Shown here: in pieces, positions 9,183 through 18,448 of the stretch
How positions within the stretch are numbered: position 1 is the stretch's first letter
How the letters are laid out: every line of letters starts with the position of its first letter
Assembly (NCBI RefSeq): GCF_022601715.1
Contig: NZ_JAKVIM010000002.1
Coordinates: 186,001-250,000 of the forward strand
From: Acinetobacter zhairuonensis
Lineage (GTDB): Bacteria; Pseudomonadota; Gammaproteobacteria; Pseudomonadales; Moraxellaceae
Length of the DNA stretch: 64,000 nucleotides
Direction: 5' to 3'
Notes under the pieces: generated by a model
What the model was told of the DNA's origin: nothing
The model's input: the letters and a program-made list of their open reading frames with translations, nothing else
Databases searched by the model: none
Translations under genes and position numbers: made by a program

Positions 9183-10436
9183 TTATTTTGCATATACTGG
9201 GAATTTAGCACATACAGTTTCAACCTTCGCTTTCACTGTTGCAATGACAGTTTCGCTACCTTTTGAATCTAGGATGTCAGCAATCCAGCCCGCCAATTCG
9301 CGAACTTCTGCTTCACCAAAACCACGAGTCGTAACTGCTGGAGTACCAATACGGATACCAGAAGTCACAAACGGAGAGCGTGGATCATTTGGTACAGAGT
9401 TTTTGTTCACAGTGATGTGAGCAGCACCCAACCAAGCATCCGCATCTTTACCCGTAATGTCTTGTTTGATTAAAGACAACAAGAACAAGTGGTTTTCTGT
9501 ACCACCAGAAACAACGTCATAACCACGCGCGATTAAAACTTCAGCCATTGCTTGAGCGTTTTTAACCACTTGTTGTTGATACGTTTTATATTCTGGCGCC
9601 ATTGCTTCTTTAAAGCAAATTGCTTTAGCAGCGATTGCGTGAACTAATGGACCACCTTGGTTACCTGGGAATACAGCAGATTGAAGTTTTTTCTCAATTT
9701 CTTCATTCGCTTTCGCAAGGATTAAACCAGAACGCGGACCACGTAAAGTTTTATGAGTCGTCGTCGTGGTAACGTCAGCAATTTGTACTGGGCTTGGGTA
9801 TACACCCGCCGCAACTAAACCAGCAACGTGAGCCATATCAACAAAAAGGTAAGCACCTACTTTGTCTGCGATTTCACGGAAACGCTGCCAATCTACGATT
9901 TGGCTATACGCAGAGAAACCAGCAACGATCATACGTGGCTTGTGTTCAACTGCTAAACGCTCAACTTCTTCGTAATCGATCTCGCCAGTTTCTGGGTTTA
10001 GACCGTATTGAATTGCATTATACGTTTTACCAGAGAAGCTTACTTTCGCACCGTGAGTCAAGTGACCACCGTGAGCCAAGCTCATACCCAAAACGGTGTC
10101 GCCTGGGTTAAGTAAAGCTAAATAAACTGCTGAGTTTGCTTGTGAACCCGCATGTGGTTGAACGTTAGCGTAATCAGCACCAAATAATTCTTTAGCACGG
10201 TCAATTGCCAATTGTTCGATGATGTCTACATATTCACAACCGCCATAGTAGCGTTTGCCTGGGTAGCCTTCTGCATATTTGTTAGTGAGTTTTGATCCTT
10301 GAGCTTCCATTACTGCTGGTGAGCAATAGTTTTCTGATGCGATTAACTCAATATGAGCTTCTTGACGAGCGTCTTCGTTAGAAATTGCTTGAGCTAATTC
10401 TGGATCAAATTCAGCAATAGAGATATTGGCAAACAT
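9183..10436 (-). CDS. glyA: Serine hydroxymethyltransferase
   Basis: A 417-residue PLP enzyme interconverting serine and glycine with tetrahydrofolate. The length is the same as E. coli GlyA. Motifs: [12 protein letters not shown] near the start, the PLP-lysine stretch [15 protein letters not shown], and the C-terminal [12 protein letters not shown]. It is a single-gene unit between its own terminator and that of the upstream esterase. Confidence 0.97.
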   Translation of the reverse strand: MFANISIAEFDPELAQAISNEDARQEAHIELIASENYCSPAVMEAQGSKLTNKYAEGYPGKRYYGGCEYVDIIEQLAIDRAKELFGADYANVQPHAGSQANSAVYLALLNPGDTVLGMSLAHGGHLTHGAKVSFSGKTYNAIQYGLNPETGEIDYEEVERLAVEHKPRMIVAGFSAYSQIVDWQRFREIADKVGAYLFVDMAHVAGLVAAGVYPSPVQIADVTTTTTHKTLRGPRSGLILAKANEEIEKKLQSAVFPGNQGGPLVHAIAAKAICFKEAMAPEYKTYQQQVVKNAQAMAEVLIARGYDVVSGGTENHLFLLSLIKQDITGKDADAWLGAAHITVNKNSVPNDPRSPFVTSGIRIGTPAVTTRGFGEAEVRELAGWIADILDSKGSETVIATVKAKVETVCAKFPVYAK

Positions 10437-10541
10437 TAGCGAGGTCCTATGTATTTAGGGCTTTTAAGCCGTGCTAAGATTGGCGCGTATTGTAGCATGA
10501 AGTTTGTAAATTTTGAGAATGAAGTTTGCGCTGTTTTACAT

Positions 10542-10572
10542 AAAAAAAGCTCATGCAGATAAAAACATGAGC
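10542..10572 (-). terminator. Terminator of the esterase gene
   Basis: GCTCATG / CATGAGC stem; on the minus strand it is followed by TTTTTTTATG, 19 bases after the esterase stop. Confidence 0.85.
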
Positions 10573-10590
10573 CGAGTTGTTCAAACCAAC

Positions 10591-11817
10591 TTATTGAATT
10601 GGCATTAGTGTTTGTACATCTACTAAAATATTCGGAATATTCAACACATACGCTGTGCCATGATCCCATGTCGGTCCAGTCCGATAAGAAATAGATGAAT
10701 TTTTCGCAGCCTCTCCACTTAACAGCGTATCGGTCGCAATTTTTGGCACTGTCGTATCTAGCGCACCCTGATAAATAATTATTGGCGTACTAATTTTAAC
10801 TTGAAGTGGTTGCGAATCACTATCTAGGAATTTCTTAACTGGGGACAACGTCATAAAGTTACTTTGTGTTCGCGGATAATTACTAATATCCCCTGCATTA
10901 TTTTGCGCATAAGAAAGCATACCTAGACCAAACTCTTGCCCCAAAGAGATATAACAGTCAGTTTCAGCATTATCGGCAATTTGATCGGTTGGGGATTTAA
11001 ACACCTGACTATACTGCAAACTTGGATTTGGATTACGTAATCCCGCAGTAATTAAAGCCGTAAAGGTATCTAATGAGGCTAAGGTAGTAATTTTTTCACT
11101 TAAATCTGTTTGCTGTGCGGCAAGACCCTCACCGACTGTTAAGATCAACTCAAGATTCGAGGCAGGTGCAACAGCAACTGTGCCTTTATAGTCTAGCTGT
11201 GCCCGAGATTGATATTGTGCTGCAGCTAATGCGGCATGCCCACCTTGTGAATGTCCAACCGTCATCCAGCGATTTGAAACTTTATTGCCTAAATAGTTTC
11301 GTGCTGCCACAACTGCGTCAGTAATCGAAAAGGCTTCACTTTTTACATTCAAGAAAGGATGTAATTCATCATTGGCAGGTTCACCTAAACCCTCATAATC
11401 TGGTGCAACAACAACATAACCTGCTGCCAAGAAACCATTAATCATTGCCTGAATATAACTATTCAACTGATTTCGACTCGGTGCACAAATATCGGCTACA
11501 CCCGTTGTGCCATGTGCCCAAACTACAATTGGCCAACCTTTAGCAGGTGGTGCTGTTTTAGGGGTAAACACCAACGCAGTTGCTTGAACCTCAGTATTGT
11601 TCATGCCAAGCATTTTATAGGTCATGACCACACTTTCACCCGCAGTTGCAGACATATCCGTTAAGGTATAAGCAGTTGGTGTAGTCACCACTGGGTTCAC
11701 AATATTATTTTTAGGAATACTATCGCCAGAAACATAAGAATCATGATCATCATCATGACAGGCACTCAACAACAGGGTGGAACTGGTGAAAATCGCGATC
11801 AGCAATTTTTTCTGCAT
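10591..11817 (-). CDS. Lipoprotein alpha/beta-hydrolase (secretory lipase/esterase type)
   Basis: A 408-residue alpha/beta-hydrolase. A lipoprotein signal ends in the lipobox LLLSAC, then a short acidic stretch (HDDDHDS). Oxyanion-type WAHGTTG, the nucleophile elbow GHSQGG and a C-terminal DHG that probably supplies the histidine are visible, so the catalytic machinery looks intact. The pattern resembles bacterial relatives of secretory (LIP-type) lipases; the substrate is unknown. The start at 11817 follows a clear AAGGAAA; the upstream TTG (11835) includes that ribosome site and is rejected. It is a single-gene unit. Confidence 0.85.
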   Translation of the reverse strand: MQKKLLIAIFTSSTLLLSACHDDDHDSYVSGDSIPKNNIVNPVVTTPTAYTLTDMSATAGESVVMTYKMLGMNNTEVQATALVFTPKTAPPAKGWPIVVWAHGTTGVADICAPSRNQLNSYIQAMINGFLAAGYVVVAPDYEGLGEPANDELHPFLNVKSEAFSITDAVVAARNYLGNKVSNRWMTVGHSQGGHAALAAAQYQSRAQLDYKGTVAVAPASNLELILTVGEGLAAQQTDLSEKITTLASLDTFTALITAGLRNPNPSLQYSQVFKSPTDQIADNAETDCYISLGQEFGLGMLSYAQNNAGDISNYPRTQSNFMTLSPVKKFLDSDSQPLQVKISTPIIIYQGALDTTVPKIATDTLLSGEAAKNSSISYRTGPTWDHGTAYVLNIPNILVDVQTLMPIQ

Positions 11818-12053
11818 GGTTATTTCCTTATTCAATTTTTATTGTTTTTTGCTTCATTCTCAGCAACGTTTTATTTTTACGCCTTTTTCTATCTCTGTTC
11901 AATTTTATTTTAAATTCAATCTGAATAATGCCAATTTAGCCGTTTTCTAAAGTAAAAATATCAAATGAACGGATTAAACCCCTCCTTTATATTTGTTTCA
12001 CGATGCTTGAAAATGTTAAATTGAGCCATTCAGCAGCACCTTAGGATTTCCAT

Positions 12054-12752
12054 ATGCAAACCATTATTCTGGATACAGAAACTCATACCTTAAATGGTCA
12101 ACCGATTGAAATTGCATATGCACCTATTGATGTTCAGAACGGCAAACTGACCTTAGATAAATCAAAATTATTTGACCAACTCTATAGTGTCGATGAACCT
12201 ATTTCTTTTGCTGCGATGGCTGTACATCATATTCTTGAATCTGATCTACAGAATCAACCGCACTACACTACCTTTACCCTACCACCCGATACACAATACA
12301 TTATTGGACATAATATTGATTATGATATTCGGGCAATTGAGAAATGCGGTGTCAATACCAGTTCGATTAAAGCAATCTGCACATTGGCATTGGCACGTCG
12401 TGTCTGGCCAGATGCCGAAGCCCACAATATTTCTGCCTTAATTTATATGATCAGTAAAGGCAGTGAAAAAGCGCGAGAAATGATTAAAAAAGCGCATCGT
12501 GCCGATATGGATATTATTCTGACTGCCAATATTTTGATGCATATCGTGCATCAACTGAATATTAACAGCATGGAAGAACTGTATGCGGCTTCTGAAGATG
12601 CACGTATTCCGCGCAGCATTAACTTTGGCAAGCATCGCGGCACCAATATTGCCGATTTACCGGCTGACTATATACAGTGGTTATTGCGTCAAGATGATCT
12701 AGATCCATACCTACGTAAAGCGCTAGAAAATGTGAATTTAGTTACACTATAA
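12054..12752 (+). CDS. ExoX-like DEDDh 3'-5' exonuclease with C-terminal DUF3820-like domain
   Basis: A 232-residue protein. Residues 1 to about 165 form a DnaQ-type exonuclease: DTET (motif I, Asp7/Glu9), HNIDYD (motif II) and HRADMD (motif III, giving the DEDDh histidine). This is the architecture of exodeoxyribonuclease X. The last about 45 residues (INFGKHRGTNIADLPADYIQ, then WLL) match the short domain seen at the end of ExoX-like proteins and in DUF3820 proteins. The likely role is single-strand DNA trimming in repair. It has its own promoter region after a 236-bp gap divergent from the esterase. Confidence 0.85.
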   Translation: MQTIILDTETHTLNGQPIEIAYAPIDVQNGKLTLDKSKLFDQLYSVDEPISFAAMAVHHILESDLQNQPHYTTFTLPPDTQYIIGHNIDYDIRAIEKCGVNTSSIKAICTLALARRVWPDAEAHNISALIYMISKGSEKAREMIKKAHRADMDIILTANILMHIVHQLNINSMEELYAASEDARIPRSINFGKHRGTNIADLPADYIQWLLRQDDLDPYLRKALENVNLVTL

Positions 12753-12839
12753 ATCTATGATTTGTAATTAAATTTTAACAATAGTGTAATTTTCACGCAG
12801 TATAGTCTGCTTAATTTATCTCATGGAATAAATTAAGAC

Positions 12840-13502
12840 ATGATTCACTATTCTAAAACACAACTAGGACATGACGCACTAAAACAACGTAGCTTGCCTT
12901 TAAATGCACGTCAACGCCGCTTACTGGTTCTGATCGGAACTGAAGATTTTGAGTCCATGAACGAAATCTTCAAGCAGCGTCTTGCTCCACCTGAATTGAT
13001 TGAACAACTGAGCGAAATGGGGCTGATTATGGCTTCCAGCGTTAAAGCTATGGATAAGCCTGATGTTCAAACTGTGCAAACGGTAGCTGAACCGCAAAGT
13101 TCAGCAACTCAGCATGCATCAAATCCTATTTTCACACCAACTACTGAACCCAACGCTCAGCTAGCAGCAATACCTGAATCGTCCCCTCAGGCGGCATTAC
13201 TTTCTCATGACCAGATTGTTCAATCTGCTAACCCAGAACCCACTGAACCTGAATTTGAAGATTCAGTTGCACTGGATTTTGAGGATGTAAAATATTTAAT
13301 GGCGCAGCTTCTACAAAAATATTGTGGGCTGATGGCAAAACAGCTGGTGCTGCGCATTCAAGGTGCCGAAGATCTTCGGTCTTTAAAACTCTGCCAAATG
13401 CAGTGGATTACCCAATTACAAGAAACCCGCATTCCACCGAAAGAGTTAAATCGGATTTTGCATCAGATTAATTTCTCACTGCAACGGCTCAATCCAGCAT
13501 AA
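12840..13502 (+). CDS. Conserved hypothetical protein, winged-helix-like N-terminus
   Basis: A 220-residue protein not matched to a named family. Residues 20-65 (ARQRRLLVLIGTEDFESMNE then FKQRLAPPELIEQLSEMGLI) look like a small winged-helix fold. A long low-complexity linker rich in Pro, Ala, Gln and Thr follows (about 75-135). The C-terminal 80 residues are mainly helical (DVKYLMAQLLQKYCGLMAKQ). No signal peptide or membrane segment is visible. The start follows shortly after the exonuclease gene (88 bp), possibly with its own promoter. It may be a DNA-binding or regulatory scaffold, but this is a guess from shape only. Confidence 0.7.
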   Translation: MIHYSKTQLGHDALKQRSLPLNARQRRLLVLIGTEDFESMNEIFKQRLAPPELIEQLSEMGLIMASSVKAMDKPDVQTVQTVAEPQSSATQHASNPIFTPTTEPNAQLAAIPESSPQAALLSHDQIVQSANPEPTEPEFEDSVALDFEDVKYLMAQLLQKYCGLMAKQLVLRIQGAEDLRSLKLCQMQWITQLQETRIPPKELNRILHQINFSLQRLNPA

Positions 13503-13708
13503 ATTTTAAGAGATATTTTGTTTAAGCTCAGTGGAATGAACACTTAGCAGCATATTTATAAATTTTAAAAGCTTATATTTATTAGAATCTTGGCGTACTT
13601 TTTCAATTTTAAATATTTCATGCAACGCTTGGTGTGCCAATCCTTCTACTTAAGCGTTATAGCTTTTGGAAACAATATCGGTGAAATAGAACAATTTTAG
13701 GGCAAGCC

Positions 13709-14056
13709 ATGAAGCCACTCCACCTTGTTTTTCATCCAGATGATCATCCCGCACAACTGAAAAAGGTGGGTAATTGGGTTATTACTTTTCCTGCACGTAG
13801 AGAAAACAATGAAACACTACAACTGATTATTCGTAGTGTGATTCCGCAGCAAATGAACCAGAACATGCAGTTACTGAATCTAGAAATTCATCAAAGTACG
13901 CTTGATCATTACTGGGAAATCCTAACAATGAGCTATTTTGATGGCGAGCAAGCCATAGAGTTGCATCCAAATACAAAGAACACGATTGCTATAAAAATGC
14001 TGAAAGAGCTGATTCAAGAATTTGGGAAATATGATGTAGAACTACAATTGAAATAA
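13709..14056 (+). CDS. Hypothetical protein, 115 residues
   Basis: A small soluble protein with no recognised domain. It begins MKPLHLVFHPDDHPAQLKKV and ends in a charged helix (IKMLKELIQEFGKYDVELQLK region). A terminator lies about 75 bases downstream, and codon use looks like that of neighbouring genes, so it is probably real. The ribosome site is modest (TTAGGGCAAGCC). Nothing in the neighbours indicates its role. Confidence 0.6.
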   Translation: MKPLHLVFHPDDHPAQLKKVGNWVITFPARRENNETLQLIIRSVIPQQMNQNMQLLNLEIHQSTLDHYWEILTMSYFDGEQAIELHPNTKNTIAIKMLKELIQEFGKYDVELQLK

Positions 14057-14130
14057 ACTGAAAAAATTAAGCTCGTTATAGATAAGCCATCAAAGATATT
14101 ATGGTTTAAAATTGAATACTACAAACAGCA

Positions 14131-14157
14131 AGAACTCGCATTTCTGCGAGTTCTTTT
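14131..14157 (+). terminator. Terminator after the 115-residue protein
   Basis: AGAACTCGCA-TTTC-TGCGAGTTCT followed by TTT. The 10-bp perfect stem is a clear intrinsic terminator. Confidence 0.85.
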
Positions 14158-14742
14158 ATGTTGGATGGCTAGTGCTGATTTTTTATTTGAACTTTACGTT
14201 GCAAATTCAATTAGCTGTCAATGATCCGTCCAACTACTTCGTAGCTCTTAGTGTTGCTAGCTACTGTAGTTTTAATATAGGACGATGCGCTTTAATTGGC
14301 AAGTGGCTGTGACATTAAGCTACAAGCGTTATATCAAAACCATATTGACTAAAAAGCCATCAAATATTTTAATATTGAGCCTTTCACCAATCGACATCCA
14401 CTCGTCGATTCGGACCTAAACAATAAATTAAACTTTCACTGTACTGATCACCGTCACAGCTTTGAAATACATCAGTTTTATTATTGGCTTCTATTCGAAT
14501 GCGCTGCGTAAACACACCGCACTGCTTCAAAGTCCCATACTTTGCAATCATCAAAAATAATGAATAACTCGATCAACCATCAAGAGTGAACTGATGAACT
14601 CCATCTATCACAAGATAGCAAGTGATTAACATTTTTAAGTAAAGGCTTTACTTATATATATGACATTCAAAAGCCCCTCTTATAAATAAGAGAAACTTCA
14701 TGAATAGGAACTCTCGATATATGAGTCGTGCAAGAACCTAAC
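14158..14742. other. 585-bp intergenic region before mopR, partly decayed coding sequence
   Basis: No intact gene is visible. The middle holds a possible minus-strand gene remnant (14384-14551). At 14676-14691 a CTCTTA/TAAGAG hairpin followed on the minus strand by GGGGCTTTT may be a weak terminator for mopR. A plus-strand open frame at 14112-14312 runs through the terminator above and is not credible. Confidence 0.4.
14384..14551 (-). pseudogene. Possible C-terminal gene remnant, 55 codons
   Basis: A minus-strand frame starts MIAKYGTLKQCGVF and ends LIYCLGPNRRVDVDW. It has gene-like codon use and a tidy polar C-terminus, but no ribosome site and a stop shortly upstream, after which similar-looking coding (FTLDG) resumes. 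It looks like the tail of a decayed gene. The family was not recognised. Confidence 0.25.
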
Positions 14743-16419
14743 TTAAGGAAGTTCTATTTTCTTCAAACGATAATCTAAAGTCGCTCGACTAATCCCTAAC
14801 ATACGAGCAGCTTCGGACACATTATGACTGCATTTATTCATAGCACCACAAATAATGTCCTTTTCAAATTGTTCCAGAGAGAAATTTTCCGTTAATAAAT
14901 CATCAATATTAGACTTAAATGAGTCATCTTTTTTTTCCAAATCTAGGTGCTGAGGAAATAAGCTTTCTAACTTAATTTCCTGTTGATGATCCGTCAGTAA
15001 GGTTGCTCGTTCTAATAGGTTTTCGAGTTCACGGATATTGCCGGGCCACTCATAGGTCATGACAAAGTTTTTTGCCTTATCACTCAGTCCTTTAAGTTTT
15101 TTATCATACATGGTTTCAAAACAAGATAAAAAATGTTGAATTAATAATGGAATATCTTCGCGGCGCTTGCGTAAAGGAGGAATTTTTACAGGGAAAATAT
15201 TCAAACGATAATATAAATCAGCTCGAAAACGACCATCTTTTACCGCCTGCTCTAGATCTTCATTACATGCCGTGACGATTCGTACATCGACTTTTCGAGT
15301 TTGGTTATCTCCCACCCGTTCGAATTCACCTTCTTGTAGCATCCGCAATAATGCGGCCTGCGCCCTTGGCGACAACTCAATCACTTCATCCAAGAAAATA
15401 GTGCCTCGATGCGCACGCTCAAATTTACCGATCCGAGTTTGTGTGGCTCCAGTGAATGCCCCTTTTTCGACTCCAAAAAGCTCAGATTCAATGAGATCTG
15501 GTGGAATACAAGCACAGTTCACTGCTACAAATGGCTGTTCCTTACGTAAACTCGCCTCATGTATCCCTCTGGCAAAAGCCTCTTTACCAACCCCAGTTTC
15601 TCCCTGAAGCAAGACCGCTACTTTACTTCCAGCAGCTTTTTTTAAAAGTTCACACACCTTTCGATATGCATTGGACTCACCAATTGAATTAAACATGGTG
15701 TAGTCTGCTTCAATATCCGTATAGATATTCTTCTTTAATTCATTTAATTCTGATTGTAATGCGATCAGCTCATCAGAGACTGGATCTGGAGACATGAACT
15801 GAATCAGCTCATCCGCATTTTCCCATTCTTCAAGCGGCTTACCAACAATACGGCAGCATGGGTCACCCTGAGCAATACAATGCGTTTCTTGATAAATAAT
15901 GGTTTGCCCCATGACAAAACTACTATAACCACATGCATATCCCAACAGCATCCAACACGCGGGTTCATCCGACGTACCAAATTCGTTAACATGAACTTCA
16001 GCTTCAAATGAATTATGCCAATTAAAATCTGCATAAAATTTGTGCTCATCATGACTTAACAGCAATTGATTGACTTCAACTTGAACCATGCCACGTATGC
16101 CGTGCATTTGTGGACCTGCCATAAAGGCTTCAGCTTCATTTAAATTCGGACGTAATTTGGAAGTTACCTTGGCATCTCTGACTCCAGCTTGATAACCACA
16201 ACGAATAAAAAAGCGTTTCGTCCGTTCCCAACCGAGCATGTCATATAAGTCTTTACGTAAATACCCCATGATGCTGGTATGCATCAACAGCATTCTGTTT
16301 TCTTCGAACCAAATTTTACCGTGCTGGACATCAAATTGAATTTTATCCAGTAAGTCCTGAATATCATTATTCTTTTCTAAAATCCGAGTATAAAACTTTG
16401 CATCTTTTATTTGAGACAT
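14743..16419 (-). CDS. mopR: MopR-type phenol-sensing sigma-54 activator
   Basis: A 558-residue NtrC-family activator with the DmpR/XylR/MopR plan: an N-terminal phenol-sensing V4R domain (1-210), a short coiled linker, a central AAA+ domain and a C-terminal Fis-type HTH (SEAARMLGISRATLDYRLKK). His106 and Trp134, which bind phenol in MopR, fall at the same numbers here, as do the zinc ligands Cys155, Glu178, Cys181 and Cys189. The AAA+ domain has Walker A GETGVGKE, the sigma-54 contact loop GAFTGA, and Walker B TIFLDEVIEL. It is divergent from the phenol hydroxylase operon and should activate that promoter when phenol is bound. Numbering agrees with published MopR, so identification is firm. 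Confidence 0.95.
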   Translation of the reverse strand: MSQIKDAKFYTRILEKNNDIQDLLDKIQFDVQHGKIWFEENRMLLMHTSIMGYLRKDLYDMLGWERTKRFFIRCGYQAGVRDAKVTSKLRPNLNEAEAFMAGPQMHGIRGMVQVEVNQLLLSHDEHKFYADFNWHNSFEAEVHVNEFGTSDEPACWMLLGYACGYSSFVMGQTIIYQETHCIAQGDPCCRIVGKPLEEWENADELIQFMSPDPVSDELIALQSELNELKKNIYTDIEADYTMFNSIGESNAYRKVCELLKKAAGSKVAVLLQGETGVGKEAFARGIHEASLRKEQPFVAVNCACIPPDLIESELFGVEKGAFTGATQTRIGKFERAHRGTIFLDEVIELSPRAQAALLRMLQEGEFERVGDNQTRKVDVRIVTACNEDLEQAVKDGRFRADLYYRLNIFPVKIPPLRKRREDIPLLIQHFLSCFETMYDKKLKGLSDKAKNFVMTYEWPGNIRELENLLERATLLTDHQQEIKLESLFPQHLDLEKKDDSFKSNIDDLLTENFSLEQFEKDIICGAMNKCSHNVSEAARMLGISRATLDYRLKKIELP

Positions 16420-16604
16420 AAGTCAATATCCGTCCGTGGCTCTATATGTCAGTGCCATTATCTTACCCAAACTAGAGTGAAAAGTTTTAGTTTCTTATTT
16501 ATATAAAGTTATACCCAAAAGGTATCGACATATTAAATTGAGTCAACTCATAAAAATAGCTTTAGTCGTTTTCAAAAATGATTGCTCTACATCCAACTTC
16601 AGCA

Positions 16605-16656
16605 TTTCATGATTTGATGAAAATAGCCTTGTCTCGTTTCAGGATTTGATGAATTT
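16605..16656 (+). promoter_or_regulatory. Two upstream activating repeats for MopR
   Basis: Two copies of TTTCAKGATTTGATGAA followed by A/T-rich bases start at 16605 and 16637, exactly 32 bp (about three helical turns) apart. Each holds imperfect TTTCAT/ATGAA half-sites around GATTTG. They lie roughly 65-115 bp upstream of the -24 element, a usual enhancer position for DmpR/XylR-class activators. MopR binding is inferred. Confidence 0.7.
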
Positions 16657-16717
16657 TCTTCATTCATTATTCTCTTAATTTTAAATCAAGATATTGATTT
16701 TATTAAATTTAAAATAA

Positions 16718-16734
16718 TTGGCACACCTTTTGAT
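16718..16734 (+). promoter_or_regulatory. Sigma-54 promoter of the phenol hydroxylase operon
   Basis: TTGGCACACCTTTTGAT fits the -24/-12 consensus TGGCAC-N5-TTGC except for GA in place of GC at -12. It lies 72 bp before mphK and downstream of the paired MopR repeats. Confidence 0.75.
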
Positions 16735-16805
16735 ATATACCGCATAACAAGTAAAAAATTACAGCACTGAAATGATTTCGGTGTAGGTACAAAAGGACGT
16801 TCCAT

Positions 16806-17072
16806 ATGAGCCAAAAACCGCAGCCGAACCCGCTTACGAAATACATTCGTATTACGGGTGAACGTGATGCCAAATTTATCGAATTTGATTTCGCCATTCA
16901 TGATCCAACCCTATTTGTCGAACTGGTCTTGCCCAAAGAGGCTTTTCAACATTTTTGCGAAATTAATCAGGTCGTTGAAATGACGAATGAGCAACAAGCT
17001 TGGAATGATGCGCAGGAAGATAAATGGCGTTACGGCATTGAACCCACCCTGCTCAATCCCTCACAGCAATAA
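16806..17072 (+). CDS. mphK: Phenol hydroxylase assembly subunit
   Basis: An 88-residue DmpK/MphK homologue, first gene of the operon. The family helps load iron into the oxygenase and is not part of the active enzyme. The sequence YIRITGERDAKFIEFDFAIH and the stretch FVELVLPKEAFQHFCEIN are typical. The ribosome site AAGGACG stands before the ATG. Order and size match the first gene of dmpKLMNOP, mopKLMNOP and mphKLMNOP clusters. Confidence 0.92.
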   Translation: MSQKPQPNPLTKYIRITGERDAKFIEFDFAIHDPTLFVELVLPKEAFQHFCEINQVVEMTNEQQAWNDAQEDKWRYGIEPTLLNPSQQ

Positions 17073-17114
17073 TGCGATCAAGACGATCAAACTTTTATTC
17101 ATAAGGAGCTAGTG

Positions 17115-18116
17115 ATGACTTTAGAAATTAAAACCTCAAACCTTGAGCCAATTCGCCAAACCTATGCCTACATCGAACGACGTTTTGGCACTAAGCCAGC
17201 CACGCGTTATCAAGAGGTTAGTTTTGATATTCAAGCATCCACCAACTTTCATTACCGTCCATTATGGAAGCCTGATAAAACCTTAAACGATAAAACTTAC
17301 ACTGCATTACAAATGCAAGATTGGTATGTGTTTAAAGACCCACGCCAATTTTACTATGGTGCTTATGTTCAGCATCGTGCACGCTTACAAGACACAGCAG
17401 AAAGTAACTACGCATTTTTTGAGAAGCGTAATTTGGTTGAAAATATCAGTGATGAAGTCAAACAAAAAATAATTTCGTGCTTGCTGCCTTTCCGTTATGT
17501 CGAACAAACGGCCAATCTGCACATGATGTCGGGAAGTGCCTACGGCTATGGCACCGTCATTACCCAAGCCTGTATTTATGCAGCCATGGATCGCTTAGGC
17601 ATGGCGCAATATCTCTCACGCATCGGCTTGTTAATTGATGGCAATACAGGAGAGTCGTTACAACAAGCAAAAGATGTCTGGATGAATCATGCTGCTTGGC
17701 AGCCCTTACGAAAACTTTGCGAAGAAAGCCTGACTGAACAGGACTGGTTCAAACTTTATGTTCTGCAAAATCTACTGATTGATAGCCTGATGCAATCACT
17801 GGTCTATGGGAAATTTGACCAACTCCTAGTGAACAGTGGTGCACGTGATGTCGCCATGCTCACAGAATTTATGCAGGACTGTCTAACAGACTTACGTAAG
17901 TGGTCAGACCCTGTTCTCAAAGTAGCTATCGTAGAGTCAGAACACAACAAATCACTTATCCAATCTTGGACTTCTGAATTACTTCCACAAGTTCAACACG
18001 CCTTCAGTTCATGGGCAACACTTGCATTTAATGATTCAAATATCGAACAAGGTCTGGTCGTGATTACTGAACGCAGTAAAAAAGCGGGCTTCACTCAAAT
18101 TGAAAATGCTGCATAA
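17115..18116 (+). CDS. mphL: Phenol hydroxylase, beta (small) oxygenase subunit
   Basis: A 333-residue DmpL/MphL homologue, the non-catalytic ferritin-like subunit of the multicomponent phenol 2-monooxygenase. The region WYVFKDPRQFYYGAYVQHRA is characteristic of beta subunits of soluble diiron monooxygenases. GTG (17112) directly precedes the ATG (17115); the ATG is preferred, seven bases after AAGGAG. mphM starts 13 bases downstream. Confidence 0.93.
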   Translation: MTLEIKTSNLEPIRQTYAYIERRFGTKPATRYQEVSFDIQASTNFHYRPLWKPDKTLNDKTYTALQMQDWYVFKDPRQFYYGAYVQHRARLQDTAESNYAFFEKRNLVENISDEVKQKIISCLLPFRYVEQTANLHMMSGSAYGYGTVITQACIYAAMDRLGMAQYLSRIGLLIDGNTGESLQQAKDVWMNHAAWQPLRKLCEESLTEQDWFKLYVLQNLLIDSLMQSLVYGKFDQLLVNSGARDVAMLTEFMQDCLTDLRKWSDPVLKVAIVESEHNKSLIQSWTSELLPQVQHAFSSWATLAFNDSNIEQGLVVITERSKKAGFTQIENAA

Positions 18117-18128
18117 GGAATTGCAATC

Positions 18129-18398
18129 ATGACATCTAAAGTTTATTTGGCACTACAAGACAACGACACCTCACGCTACATCATTGAAGCGATTGAACAA
18201 GATAACCCTGAGGCAACCATTCAATACTTGCCCGCCATGATCCGTGTAGAAAGCACTTCTGAATTGATCATTCGTGCAGAAACCGTTGCTGAAAAGCTTG
18301 GACAGGATTGGGACATTCAAGAACTACAGCTCAACATGATCACGCTTGGTGGCAATGTCGATGAAGACGATGACACGTTCACTTTGAAATGGAATTAA
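18129..18398 (+). CDS. mphM: Phenol hydroxylase coupling/effector protein
   Basis: An 89-residue cofactorless effector (DmpM/MmoB family) that binds the oxygenase and tunes its reaction with oxygen. Family features are VYLALQDNDTSRYIIEAIEQ near the start and a C-terminal acidic GGNVDEDDDTF. The ribosome site AAGGAA overlaps the end of mphL. A small perfect hairpin lies immediately downstream. Confidence 0.92.
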   Translation: MTSKVYLALQDNDTSRYIIEAIEQDNPEATIQYLPAMIRVESTSELIIRAETVAEKLGQDWDIQELQLNMITLGGNVDEDDDTFTLKWN

Positions 18399-18402
18399 AA
18401 CG

Positions 18403-18420
18403 TCAGTTATCAATAACTGA
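18403..18420 (+). repeat. Intercistronic hairpin, mphM-mphN
   Basis: TCAGTTAT-CA-ATAACTGA, an 8-bp perfect inverted repeat five bases after the mphM stop, without a T-run. Confidence 0.5.
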
Positions 18421-18448
18421 ATCATAAATATTGAACAGGATGATCAAC

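Noticed and set aside
14112..14312. 66-codon plus-strand frame
   Set aside because: It runs straight through a strong intrinsic terminator and has no ribosome site.
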